64,000 bases of DNA from Pithys albifrons albifrons (taxonomy: Eukaryota; Chordata; Aves; Passeriformes; Thamnophilidae), in contig NC_092472.1 of NCBI RefSeq assembly GCF_047495875.1, positions 1,696,349-1,760,348 on the forward strand. The letters run 5' to 3'. Position 1 is the stretch's first letter, and each line of letters opens with the position of its first letter. The position numbers and the translations under genes were made by a program. Positions 38,237 to 50,389 of this stretch are shown here, piece by piece. Below the pieces are notes generated by a model. The model worked only from the letters and a program-made list of their open reading frames with translations, searched no databases and was not told where the DNA came from.

Positions 38237-41200
38237 CCTACAGGCAGGGACAGCATTCCCAGCCCTGCAGAGCTGCAGGGAACACACTGACACCCCTCCC
38301 TCAGCCCAGAGCAGCACCCTGTGCTCCTCCTGCTCCCACTCCCAGCCCAGCTGTCCCCTGGGAGGTGCGGGGTGCCCACGGGCTCCAGACAGGCTGCTGG
38401 AGTTGGTGCCACCCCACTCTGCCGTTCCCAGGGCCAAACGCAGCCTCACGGCCCGGCCCAGGCTCTGATCCGGAAGGCTGTTGGAGCACCATCGTGCAGC
38501 ATATTCCCAAACTCCACGGAGTCTCACACTTGCATTCCAGTGATCTGCTTCAATTTAAGTATTTTCAGGTCAAGAAAGCTGTCTTAGACATAATTTACTC
38601 TTGCATTTTGTCCTCTGATGAACTACAAATGCAAAAGTGGTTTTCTCAAAAATCAGTATCCACAGAGTAACAAACTCATTTTAACTTATGAAACCCTTAT
38701 GGTTATTCCTTTATTACCAGATCATTGTAAAAAAATAGTGAACCAATATCTGAGTCAGGGTGCCAACAGGAAACCAATTTAGCCCAATGATTTGCCACTG
38801 CCAATAAAAACGGCTCCATGTAACAACCTCCCAACAGCCATTCCGGATGTGCACCTGAGCTCCTGCATTTGGGGAAAGGCTCCAAGTGAGGCATCAGGAA
38901 ATTGGAAGCAAGACAAAGGGGAAATAATGTATCAGATAAAGTCTCCTCGTTACCAGCCGTTGCTCTAGATAGGACACAGTCCCAGGAGGGTGACGGGTAA
39001 CGCTGTCCCACTCTGCTCCTGGAGGTCAAAGTGTCCGTGTGCTACACCACACGAATGCTACAAAAGGAATACGGGTTCAGTGGAGAGAAGATTAAATGCT
39101 TTTCTTGAACATAATAACCATCTTACTCCATTATCATTTATTCATCAGGATAAGACCCAGGAGATGCAGCAGCTCATTTTCAGGAAGATACAAAGGACTG
39201 AGAAAAAAACACTAATTTATTTGCGAAAGTGAAATAATCTAAATTTTTCCAAAATACATTTAGATTAACTTTTGCTTCCTTCATGCACATACACCCCAAC
39301 TCCCACAGTTCTAGAACTCCAGGAGTGTGATAGTCCCTTCTGCAGTAACACACCCATGCTCCATTAAAAGGCCATTTCCAAAGCACAGGTTTTCCCCTGC
39401 TCTCCTGCAGAGGACCAGAGGGGTCACAGACACCCCCAGACAGCAGCAGCCCTGCCTGAGCACGAACCAGCTGGGAAACAGAGACCCAGCACTGCCAGCT
39501 CAGACAGGAGACACAGTGAGTGAGTTAAACACGCAGCAAAACAAGGCTGAAACTTGTCTAACATGTCAAAAGTTGTCTCAGACTCTCTTCTGCACTAAGT
39601 TTTCAAGGGGTGAGGCCTAACACAACCAGCACTGATATCAACCCCACTACACTCCTCCTGCAGCCAGGGCAGGGAGCACAGCCCTGGGGCCAGGCCTGGG
39701 CTCCCCCATGGCAGAATCCTGGATCCAGGGGCAGGGTTTGCACACCAGGGGCTGCACAGGAGCACTGACAGCTTTCTGTGTGTTGTGCTTTCTGAAATGC
39801 AAGATTCAAGACAGCACCAAGAACAAAGCCATCAACCTGCTCAGCTCCACTGCTTCCTCTGTGGGGCTGTTTGATGTTTCCAGAAGTTGAGTGACATTAA
39901 ATATCATAACACTGGGGACCTTGATGAGCAGGAGCACACACTTACACTTCCTCTTTTTTCCCTTCTCAGTGTATTTTGAATTATTTCCTCTTTTCAGGTT
40001 TCATCACTAAAGATGCCATGTTCACTTCTGCCTCCCCATTTTCTCCTTTTAGAAAAAGGCACACCCTGAACAACAAATATTCCACAGGAAGATGTTATTT
40101 TACAGTTTTAACTCTCAAGTGAGTCTGATGGGTGCATGGACAAATTCAATTTGATATTAGATGAGACTGTAGAAACGTGTCAGACTAAGGTTAATAAGTA
40201 TGTGCCTTAGATTTTCCCTCAGGTTCATTTTAAAGAACAACACTAAAACAGCATGCCCCCCACACTTTTCCACCCTAAGCAAATAAAATTTAACTACTCA
40301 AAAAACCAAACCAGGAAACAACAGCACTCTGTGCACAAATAATTCATTATAAACGTATTTATCAATTAAATTCAAATGTAACTTTGGCACAAAATACCAC
40401 ACCAGCAAAACAAACGCAGAGCTAAAACATTCCAGGAGATTCCAGGGCACCCACAAGAGTTGCTGGGACAGGAGGTGAAATACTGAGACCTCACCAACTG
40501 CTGCAGTGACTCCCTGTGCAAAACCCAACACCCAGGTGGCTCAGGGTTGTGGCTATTCCTGTCCAAAGGAACTGAGGGGCATCGCCTCGGAGCTGCCAAG
40601 TTCATCAGAGCACTGCCTGACACCAAAGCTGGCACTGAGAGGTGCCTGGGCACACCAGATGGATTGAACCTGCACAACTTTATTTTCCTGCCAGTCAGGG
40701 ACACAGCTTTCCTTCCTGGGGCACACAGGTACCCCCAAACACTCCAAGGCAATGTGCTGTAGCCTTTTACAGCCATCTCAGAATCTCACAGGAATGGGAC
40801 TCAAAATACAACCACTCTCCCCTACTCTGGAATAAACCTGCTATCACCTCAAGGCTCCCACCTGAAGCCCTGCCTTAGACACCTCTAAACCAGCTGGGGA
40901 CAGACTTTCCTTCCCACTGAAATTCCACAAAGGGTTTAGGGTGCTGACTCCAAGTGCTGCCCACAACAGAAGTCCAAATGGCATTTCAGCAGGACAAGCT
41001 CCTGGAATTTGTACTAGGAACAACTAGAGCAGTTCTCTCCATTCCCAGTGAGGCCATGAGAACTCAGAGCAGGTATCTGTGCCCTTCCTGAACTCCACAG
41101 AGGAGCTCAAGGCAGTGCCTGGCAAGGCTGCTGTGCCCCCCAGGCGCAGGGTGTGGAAGCCACTCACTCAGTGTCCCTGCACACACGTGGCTTTCCGGCT

Positions 41201-41428
41201 CCACAGGAGTTCACCTCTCGATCCTCCCTCTGTCCTGCACAGCAGGCCAGCCATTCCCTGCATCCTACTGGGTAATCCCTGGATATGCTCTCTCTGTCTG
41301 CAAGCCCAGCAGCTGACTCCCTGTGTCCAAACACTTGGGGACATGAAGCAGTTAAAGCAAGAGACTGAATTTGCAGACAAACTCATCTAAGCAGAAGCAG
41401 CAAGATACAGTACAGGGTGACATCTTAC

Positions 41429-41680
41429 CTGAAACTTTGTTTCTGGGCTTCAGATCCACCAATCCAGAATGAAAGGGGATTCGAATGGGTTTTCCTTCTC
41501 AGACTTGTCTGTTAAAAGAGAGCAGCCAATCATCTTCAGCTTGGTGTATCTACTTCTTTCTTGAATGAAATCCCAATTAGGTCCTGCTAACGCTGTTAGA
41601 GAAGGGCACCTGACCAGCCTGGCACCGACTGCGTTAGGGGGGGTCGGATTGGTGGATCTAAGACAGAGAAACGGATTTAC
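41429..41680 (-). other. Candidate alternative exon or cryptic splice donor in intron 1
   Basis: On the minus strand CAAAGTTTCAG is followed by GTAAGATG, a near-consensus 5' splice site with the exon edge at 41429. The upstream sequence (41450-41680 on the minus strand) is open for a while but then has a stop (after DWWI) before the donor. It also holds scattered CpGs. It could be a non-coding alternative first exon or a chance donor. No matching acceptor or known isoform is recognised. Confidence 0.2.
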
Positions 41681-44169
41681 CGACCACAAACTGCTCTCGC
41701 CCCTACCCTGACTCACCCAAGGAACAACAAGTGTTTGGGGGCTACAGCTCACTTTGCAGAGATTAAGGAAGATGAGAAGAAACTCCAAGGCAAACAAAGC
41801 AAATGCCAAAGCTTCAACCACCAGCTCACACCTCGCACGGTGCTCCAGGAACTGCCCACGGGGCCACGCACAGGTTTGCAAACAGCCCCATGTGTTTCTC
41901 CTGATCTGCCACATCCATGTCCAAAGCACTTCACTGAAGTGATCACTTCCCTTGTGCCAGACTCAAACTGACCTGACTTGCCTTAACAATGATGGAGTCA
42001 CCGTGACACACCAGATCTGAACGGCAGTGCTGCATTCAGTGCATTTTCAGCACTGCTCCCTCTTGGAAAAGAGCCAGGAGAGAGCAGGACAGGGTATGCT
42101 ACTCCTCAGACATGAAGAAGTCACCCCTTGCTAAGTAAGGAGATAAAAGGCCAGTGCTGTCAGCAGTGCACTTCAAGTGCCTCATTTAAAGCAGTGAACA
42201 GCAACCCCCAAGAGAAGATGGGAGCCTGCAGAGAACTCACACCACACATGTCACAGAAAGCACATCCCAGAGACCAACCCATGAGCCTTTCAAAGAGAGC
42301 TTCCAACAGTCTGGGCCACGGCCTGTAAAACCTCCCCTACCAGCAGCCAGAAGCAAGAGCTACGTTTTCCAGACCCCTGTGCTGCACCATCCACAGCTGA
42401 ACACGCCACGGTTGTGTCTCCCCCTCGCTCTCCAGCCCCTCCAGGGAGCTGAGCCAAGTGCTCCTCAGCCTCCCCTGCTGTGCCCCAAGGGCCAGGGACT
42501 CACAAGGGCAGGAGAAACTGCCACTGCTCCCAGCTGTGCCAAGACACTGTCTCCATGAGGACAGAAGTGCCCCTGCCTGCTGCAGCTTCCCAAAGAAAGG
42601 AGCATCTTCATCACGGCAGGGGCCATTTCCTGCTTTCCCACCACTGGTTAAGCCACAGTAATTACAGGGCAGCATTTCAAGGACAAAGCAGCACTGTAGG
42701 CCCAGCATCATGTCCAATGTATGATTTTTTTAAAGGCTGCCAAGAAAAGTACTAAGATGTCAAGGCATATGAGTCAGAATTTTAGAGTACAATATAGCTC
42801 AGCAAGAAACCAGCTATCAAAATTATATAAATGTACCGATTTGCTAAGTCACTGCAGAGCCAGCAGGATGCTGGAAGGAAAGGCACTTCTCCATGAAGGC
42901 AAACCTGAACATCCTTTGCAAGTGTCACAGCACAGGTTTCGGTCTCTAGAAGGGCTGGGTGATGGAGACAGCCTGAATAACAAGGTCCCCTGGCTGGTCC
43001 TTCCCTGCCCTAAGAGAACCACCTATGAGACCTTCTATCAAATCCAAGCTGTAACTTCGTAAGCTTTGCAAATTCTGGGTGTAGATTTTCAAAGAGCTGT
43101 AGGTATTTTTGTCTGAAAACTTGAAATTGGCTTCACTGAGAAGGCTTGAACACAGCCCCATCCTGCCATCCCCCCTGAAATACAACCACTCAAAAAGGCA
43201 AACAGTGCACACTGTCACAGCTGCTGGACCAGAACTCCACATTCAAGAACTCCTCAACAGAATGAAACTCCAGAGTGCAGCCCTGCAACTCGTAACACTG
43301 AATATACACATGTACATACATAGCTGGGATTCTCCTCTAAGTCAGTGAGTAAACCAAGATGCTGAAGTGTTGCCACAGCTACAAGTTGACCCAAAAAGCT
43401 TTTTTTTTTACCATTTTTCCCAGAAAGCACATGAGTCCCTATTCCTACCAAGTAGGTCCCTACTTACAGCTTAGAAATTTCCAGCTAAATTCGTAGGAGA
43501 AACAGGCCTGGGAAGCTGAGCTGGTCTTTGATCCCAAACAAAACCGTTAATTTCCTGGGGTGGAAACACAAGGATGCAAGTCCTGCAGGGACCTGGATTA
43601 ACAAAGCACCGAAGGAATGACATGCCTTCCAACGTTCCCGTGGTTAACTCAGCCTGCATGAGAAGCAAATGAAGTTTTCAAGAAGAGTCAGTGCTTTGTG
43701 GTTATCAGAACACAAACGCCATTACGTTACTTTTGCATTATCTGGTCTCGGCCATGCATTACTCATACTGGGAAATGGGTGGAAGTGGAACAGGAAAACA
43801 GAGTGGGGTGTCAGATGCCACACCACTGAGCTCATAAACACATCAATAAATGGGGAAAGGAAGGGATTTTCCAGAAAAAGTGGATTTTCTGTGAATAATG
43901 ATGCCATAAAAATCAAACCAAGAAATCAGATTATGTAACAACATAAACAGTGGCATTTGTATAAAGAAGACATCGCCTAAGAAAAAAAGCTGGAAGGAAA
44001 GGACTGTTACTAATCAGCATTAGTTTAAACAACTCAGTAAATATTCTCATTTCCCTTCAATTTATTTTCTCCTTGCAAGAAAAATACCCTCGCCACGGAG
44101 CAGCCCTCCCATAGCCACAGTCTCTTATTCTCTCCCACACATCATTCCTCTCACACTGGCACGTTTGCT

Positions 44170-44670
44170 GCGACATCCCTCTCCTTTCAGAGCCACCAGC
44201 AGCTCCCGGAGCCGCCCAGGCACAGGGAGCTGGGAATGCCAAAGGAACGTGAGCTCCGGCCCGCACAGCAGCGAGCCCACCACGCCAGGGGACACAGAGG
44301 CAGAGCTGCTTTAGGACACACAGGTGACATGGGCAGGTACATCCGCCCTTCCAGCAGCGTTCCCAAGCAGGCTGCTTTGCTGAGCTGCTGCTCCCGACGC
44401 CCATCGGTGCCCCGGATCTCCCGCCCCGCTCCGGGCCCCGCAGCCCGGGGGGCACGGCGGGACACGGCGATGGCAGAGACGCTGCACAGCCCTTGGAAGG
44501 GGCAACCCAGAGCACTCCCGAGGGCAGCTGAGCCCCCACAGCGCTCCTGCAGAGGGGTCCCGCCCCACGGGGGCAGCTGGAAGGCCCTGCCGAGCAGGGC
44601 AGGGCCCGGGGACCGCTCACACACAGGAACCGCACACGGCTCCAGCTGCAGGGGAACTGCCGCACGTCAG
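44170..44670. promoter_or_regulatory. Intragenic CpG-rich block in FBXW11 intron 1
   Basis: About 500 bp with high GC and many CpGs (for example CCCGACGCCCATCGGTGCCC, CGGCGGGACACGGCGATGG, GTCCCGCCCCACGGGG) lies in otherwise CpG-poor intron, about 6 kb downstream of the main promoter. It is not tandemly repeated. Both strands have open frames of 160-200 codons, as expected for GC-rich DNA. A second promoter, an enhancer or an exon of an unannotated transcript are possible. Confidence 0.45.
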
Positions 44671-46888
44671 CACCGGCCACAGGCTGGAAAACTCATAGTA
44701 ATGTTAGAAAATGGAACTGCATTGTGAGGTAAAACGTCTCCAAACCTCGGATGAGACTGAAAAAGTGGAACTGTGGTGAAACATCAGGGCTTACTCTCCT
44801 TGAGAAACTTAACTTTTCTATTAAGAACCAAAAGCAACTTACTTTCAGAGTTTTCCCTAAAACTGGCACATCTGCAGCTTTCCTTCCCCTGAGTGAACTG
44901 ATGGCTGCTGCCACCCTCATCACAAACCTCGTGCTTCTGTCCCTTTTGAGTCTCCTCCTTCCCTCTGCCATCCCATTTCCCCATCAGTCTATTGCTTCAT
45001 CTAACCCTTCCCAAAAGATGCAGCTTTCCACAATTCTTTGTCCACTTCCCTCATTTCATCACCACTCTGTTGGCTCCAAATGCAGTTGCTGTGCCCTAAT
45101 TCATGTTCTTAAGCTCTTCCTTCCCATTTTCTGCACGACTGCCAAAGTCACAGCAATCTCTCCTCTTTAGCTTTGCATCCTTCCTCTCGAGGCACTCTCT
45201 GAAACGGGGCTGTCGCTGAGCCTGCAGCAGCACAGCCCTCACAGCCCCTGCCCCGAGGGCTCACACCAAGCTGTGCCTTCCCTACATCCTTCCAAGCACG
45301 ACCCCTTTAGCTGTCTCTGCTCCAGCCACTGCCTTTCCCCCAGGTATGAAACTCTGCACACTTTAATGTCCAACACACAGTTCCCAGCCCTGGGCATTCA
45401 GAGCCACTGAAGATTAAAAATAAACAGTAACAGCAAAGCCACCAGATTGTCGCTCTGCTGAAGGAAGCACAACTGGGTTACACGCAGGTTTACCAAAGCC
45501 TCACTAACTCTCAAGCTTCTCCCAGGCTTCAGTTAAGGACCAGTGACATCTCAGCCAGAACAGCACCCCCTTTGTTTCAGCTGCAAAGATGATCATTGCC
45601 TCTGTCTCTGTCACAGAGGATCCCTCTAAGAACATGTGGAAAAAGATTCCCACAAATCAAACTGCCTGCTTGGCTTGCAGTGACTGAGAGAGGGAAGAAA
45701 AAAGCCAGGCCACTGCAGCCCTCCTGAGATACACCCAGCAGCTGTATTTTAGTTTCCAAACAGAATGCTGAGGTTTATTTTGCACTGTAAAGCTTTAAAT
45801 AGTTTGGGGGCACAACCATCTCCTGTTGCAGTAACCCAAGGAACTGATTTCCAGCAGGAGCTGCTGCAGGGCAGGCCTGGGTGAAACACTTCCTCCTGAG
45901 ACTGACACCTTTGGATTTGAAGGCCTTCAGCTCACATCAAAGCCCTGCCATGAGAAACGAAAGATTTTTGGCAAGATACTCAATTGTAGTCCTTCATTTA
46001 TTATTTACAGAGATACTTAAACACTGGATGCTTTTATGAGAGCCAGAGAGAAACATTCTAGACACGGAAGGCACTGTAGGAAGACTATTTTCCACATACA
46101 TGAGCCCAAGATGGACAAGATAACACAGTGTGAACAAGTGCTTGTCCCCTGCATTCCCAGGCATGGCTTTTCCACAACCCTTTCCTGCTCCCAGCACGGA
46201 TCAGAGCTGTGCTGGACTCAACTGCCAGCACAGGGAGCTGTGTCTGGAGAGCAGCACAGGCCCCCAGGGCAGCTCAGTGAGGGAGAGTCACACACAGCCC
46301 ATGCAGCTCTGGTGGGCACAACAGCCTGGCAGCAACAGTTATTTTCTTTACTATCCACATCCTCTGCTGCACAATTTACCCCATAAATGTATAACTTTTT
46401 AACCTGTATTTAAAAAAAATTCTTAGTCGTATTTATTTACTCCTTTACAACCCCTTTAATACAAACTAAGCAGCTAATTACCCCCTGTCTAGAAAGCTCC
46501 TGGTAAAACTGAAGTGTGGTACAGGGAAGCTTCCTGAGACAATGAAGAACACAAGGCTTTAGCAGGTATCAAAGGCAAACCACAGGGCTGATGGGACTGA
46601 ACAACACCCATTTTATACACAACTTGGACTCTGTAGGTAACAAAACCTATTCCACAAAGCATTGTTGGTCCTTCACCTTAAGAAAGAAAAAAGTTTAGTT
46701 CTTTAAAAGAGCAAAAAGGTCACCATTATCTAATTTCACTGAGAAAACCAAAAGCAGGGAAGAAAGAGCCCTTTCAATCACTCTGGCTGGCCCTCCATCT
46801 GTTCTGGATTCCTTCCTTGCTCCTCACAGCCCCTCCCTGAGCCTGCCCTGTGCACGGAGGTGACTAAGCCAGACCCAGCCCAGAGCAC

Positions 46889-48390
46889 ATGGTGAGCCTG
46901 CCCCGGCCATGCCAGTGTGGTGAGCCTGGTGAGCCTGCCCCGGCTGTGCCAGTGTGGTGAGCCTGGTGAGCCTGCCCCGGCCATGCCAGTGTGGTGAGCC
47001 TGGTGAGCCTGCCCAGCCGTGCCAGTGTGGTGAGCCTGGTGAGCCTGCCCCAGCCGTGCCAGTGTGGTGAGCCTGCCCCAGCCGTGCCAGTGTGGTGAGC
47101 CTGGTGAGCCTGCCCAGCCGTGCCAGTGTGGTGAGCCTGGTGAGCCTGCCCAGCCGTGCCAGTGTGGTGAGCCTGCCCCAGCCGTGCCAGTGTGGTGAGC
47201 CTGGTGAGCCTGCCCAGCCGTGCCAGTGTGGTGAGCCTGGTGAGCCTGCCCAGCCGTGCCAGTGTGGTGAGCCTGCCCCAGCTGTGCCAGTGTGGTGAGC
47301 CTGCCCCAGCTGTGCCAGTGTGGTGAGCCTGGTGAGCCTGCCCCGGCTGTGCCAGTGTGGTGAGCCTGGTGAGCCTGCCCCAGCCGTGCCAGTGTGGTGA
47401 GCCTGCCCCAGCTGTGCCGGTGTGGTGAGCCTGGTGAGCCTGCCCCAGCTGTGCCAGTGTGGTGAGCCTGGTGAGCCTGCCCCGGCTGTGCCAGTGTGGT
47501 GAGCCTGGTGAGCCTGCCCCGGCTGTGCCAGTGTGGTGAGCCTGCCCAGCCGTGCCAGCCTGGTGAGCCTGCCCCAGCCGTGCCAGTGTGGTGAGCCTGG
47601 TGAGCCTGCCCCAGCTGTGCCAGTGTGGTGAGCCTGCCCCGGCTGTGCCAGTGTGGTGAGCCTGCCCCGGCTGTGCCAGTGTGGTGAGCATGGTGAGCCT
47701 GCCCCGGCTGTGCCAGTGTGGTGAGCCTGGTGAGCCTGCCCCGGCTGTGCCAGTGTGGTGAGCATGGTGAGCCTGCCCCGGCTGTGCCAGTGTGGTGAGT
47801 ATGGTGAGCCTGCCCCGGCTGTGCCAGTGTGGTGAGTATGGTGAGCCTGCCCCGGCTGTGCCAGTGTGGTGAGTATGGTGAGCCTGCCCCAGCCGTGCCA
47901 GTGTGGTGAGCCTGGTGAGCCTGCCCCGGCTGTGCCAGTGTGGTGAGCCTGGTGAGCCTGCCCCGGCTGTGCCAGTGTGGTGAGCCTGCCCCAGCTGTGC
48001 CAGTGTGGTGAGCCTGGTGAGCCTGCCCCAGCTGTGCCAGTGTGGTGAGCCTGGTGAGCCTGCCCCGGCTGTGCCAGTGTGGTGAGCCTGGTGAGCCTGC
48101 CCCGGCTGTGCCAGTGTGGTGAGCCTGCCCCGGCTGTGCCAGTGTGGTGAGCCTGGTGAGCCTGCCCCAGCTGTGCCAGTGTGGTGAGCCTGGTGAGCCT
48201 GCCCCGGCTGTGCCAGTGTGGTGAGTATGGTGAGCCTGCGCCGGCTGTGCCAGTGTGGTGAGCCTGGTGAGCCTGCCCCGGCTGTGCCAGTGTGGTGAGC
48301 CTGGTGAGCCTGCCCCGGCTGTGCCAGTGTGGTGAGCCTGGTGAGCCTGCCCCAGCTGTGCCAGCCTGGTGAGCCTGCCCCAGCACACAT
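46889..48390. repeat. 1.5-kb minisatellite with 28/37-bp units (GGTGAGCCTGCCCCGGCTGT type)
   Basis: The unit is GGTGAGCCTG, present once or twice, followed by CCCCGGCTGTGCCAGTGT, giving 28- or 37-bp units; there are some 40-45. Variants include CCCAGCCGTGCC, GAGTATGG in place of GAGCCTGG, and AGCATGG. The predicted minus-strand peptides of 508-574 residues (HWHSRGRLTRLTTLAQ type) occur in all three frames and come from the absence of stops in the unit. The array ends near a run of about 15 Cs at 48438-48452. Confidence 0.97.
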
Positions 48391-50099
48391 GGTGAGCCTG
48401 CCCCAGCCATGCCAGTCAGCCCCAGGTACCCTCCCAACCCCCCCCCCCCCCTGCAGGCAGCAGGGCCTGGGCTGGCCTGCAGTGGCAGCCCTGGCACAGC
48501 ATCACCAACCCCGTGCCATGCCTGGCAATGCCTGGTGACACTGGGCATGGGGAGCCCTCAGCTGCCCTCAGACAGAGCCACTTGGGAACACTCACTAAAA
48601 CCTCACACAGCAAACCAAAGTTGTCACTCTGAAACCTTAAAATATTTCTCTGAGATTCCAGCTTTAAAAATAGAAGAGTATTATTTCCACGAGTGATTTT
48701 CCTTTAAATAAATGCAAATGATCTTTGCAGGGCAGGCAGAGTTGAGGGCTGGGACTGTGTGTTCTGAAACTCCTGTGCCATTAACGTGTTGACACACCAG
48801 TTCTTGTTTACCAGCCCCTCCGAATCACACTGGGCTTTCTCAGAAGTTCCACATCACACACTTGCTCCTCTATTTCCTACAGATCCAGCCTGGGCTGCAG
48901 GGCAGTGCCAGAGCACCCAGAGAGCACCAATCCCACCTCCTGTACCAGAGAGGCACAAACCATCCTGCTTTTAGTAAGCAACAACACTCAAGTTAAAAGA
49001 ACAGCACCCCCCTGACCGTGCCAGGCTGGGATGGTCCCTGGTTTGGGATGTCTCCCACCAGCACTAACACCAGAGCTGCCATTTCACACAGAAATCCCTG
49101 ATGGGAGACAGCCCAAACAATCCTGCTCTGAGGATTTACACAAACCTTCTCCATCACACAGGAAGGCAAAACCTCCACATGTTCATTTAGGAATGATCTT
49201 CCATGATCTGAGTGCAACATTTCCACTCAAACACAACTGTTTCTGTGCAAGCCCTCACTAAGGTTAATACTGAATTCACCTCCCAACTACATTTTCCAGA
49301 TCACCATTTTCTGCTGGAAACTAAAGAATTGTTCATCTTACTAAATTTTTACATTTATTCATTTCTCGTGAAAGAGAAAAAAATGTTTCTTAAATCTACT
49401 ACATAATGAAGCTCTTACCAACCCCAGGGAGATCTGCACAATTAGCACATTTCTCAGCTCCAGCTGTAAATGGAGGGTACAACAATTGCCAGCAAAAGTT
49501 CTGTTTGCTCCTCCTGCTACAACCTGGCCCCAAACAGGAGAGACTAAAACGGGAGCACTTACAAAATAAGAAAGGTGAGGGAGCCAAACCCTGCAGCCCA
49601 AACGCTTTGTGAGCACCTCACACAACCCCCAGGGAAGGGGGGTCAGAGACCCGCTGCTCCGGGGCGGGGAAACCTTCCAGAACCTCCTCTTCCCCTCGGG
49701 AATTCCACAGGCATCTTCCTGGAGGAGCTGGTGCTGTGAGGGATCCCACAGGGCTGGCCCAGCCTTGCAGGGCACCGCTGGCCCTGCTGTGCCCCAGGGA
49801 CCTGCAGGGACCAGGGCAGGGGCTCCCCAGGGACAGTGAGCAGTAAAAATAATGAAGGAAACTCAAAGGGGGTTTAGTTTTCCCCTTGTTCTTTTTTATT
49901 TTGTTACTGCTTTTTGACCAGGTGACACATTTCAAGAAAGTTCTTATTGTGCAGGTCAGGTAACTCAGCAGGGATCCCACTGGCCACAGCACCCATTCCA
50001 TGTCTCCACCGAACCCACCTCACCTGCAGAGCGTCTGAACAGCAAATTATTTGCGTTCTGCCTCTCAGTTCTGCAGAGCTGCATCAAACCTCGTACACG

Positions 50100-50385
50100 A
50101 CAGCAAATGATGCTTAGGACAAAAAGCAATTACGCTTATGACAAATAAATTAGAAGATATTTCCTGATTATTATTCTCTCCCAGCTCCTAACTGAATTTA
50201 ATTCATGCCCAAAGGCAGTTAAACGAGAGGCCCCTAATATTTGGCTAAAGAGATCTAATTTGCTTATATTAAAAAAACCTTTCTCTTTCCACTGCTCCCA
50301 TCTGGCCGCCGCTCCACTGGAGCGAATTTAGCGGCGTAAGCGTTAATTAGGGGCATAACCAATACCCCAATTAGGCCTCGTTAGG
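50100..50385. promoter_or_regulatory. AT-rich, homeodomain-site-rich block flanking exon 1
   Basis: Just inside intron 1, this block has several TAAT/ATTA cores (TTAATTAGGGGCATAACCAA, CCAATTAGGCC, GAATTTAATTCATG, TCTAATTTGC) and CGCTCCACTGGAGCG, a perfect 15-bp inverted repeat at 50310-50324. It contrasts sharply with the adjoining CpG island and contains no repeat family that I know. A conserved enhancer is an inference from texture only. Confidence 0.3.
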
Positions 50386-50389
50386 CAAT

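Noticed and set aside
37880..38527. 215-codon frame with SRLSRDTVGAP repeats
   Set aside because: Translation of the 33-bp minisatellite. All six frames show similar open runs.
44057..44727. Opposing 163-207-codon frames in the CpG-rich block
   Set aside because: Both strands are open because of GC richness and no recognisable domain is encoded. Kept only as a possible regulatory block.
46778..48548. Three minus-strand frames of 508-574 codons (GSPHWHSRGRLTRLTTLAQ type)
   Set aside because: All three frames of one strand are open through the 28/37-bp array. This is an arithmetic result of the repeat, not a gene.
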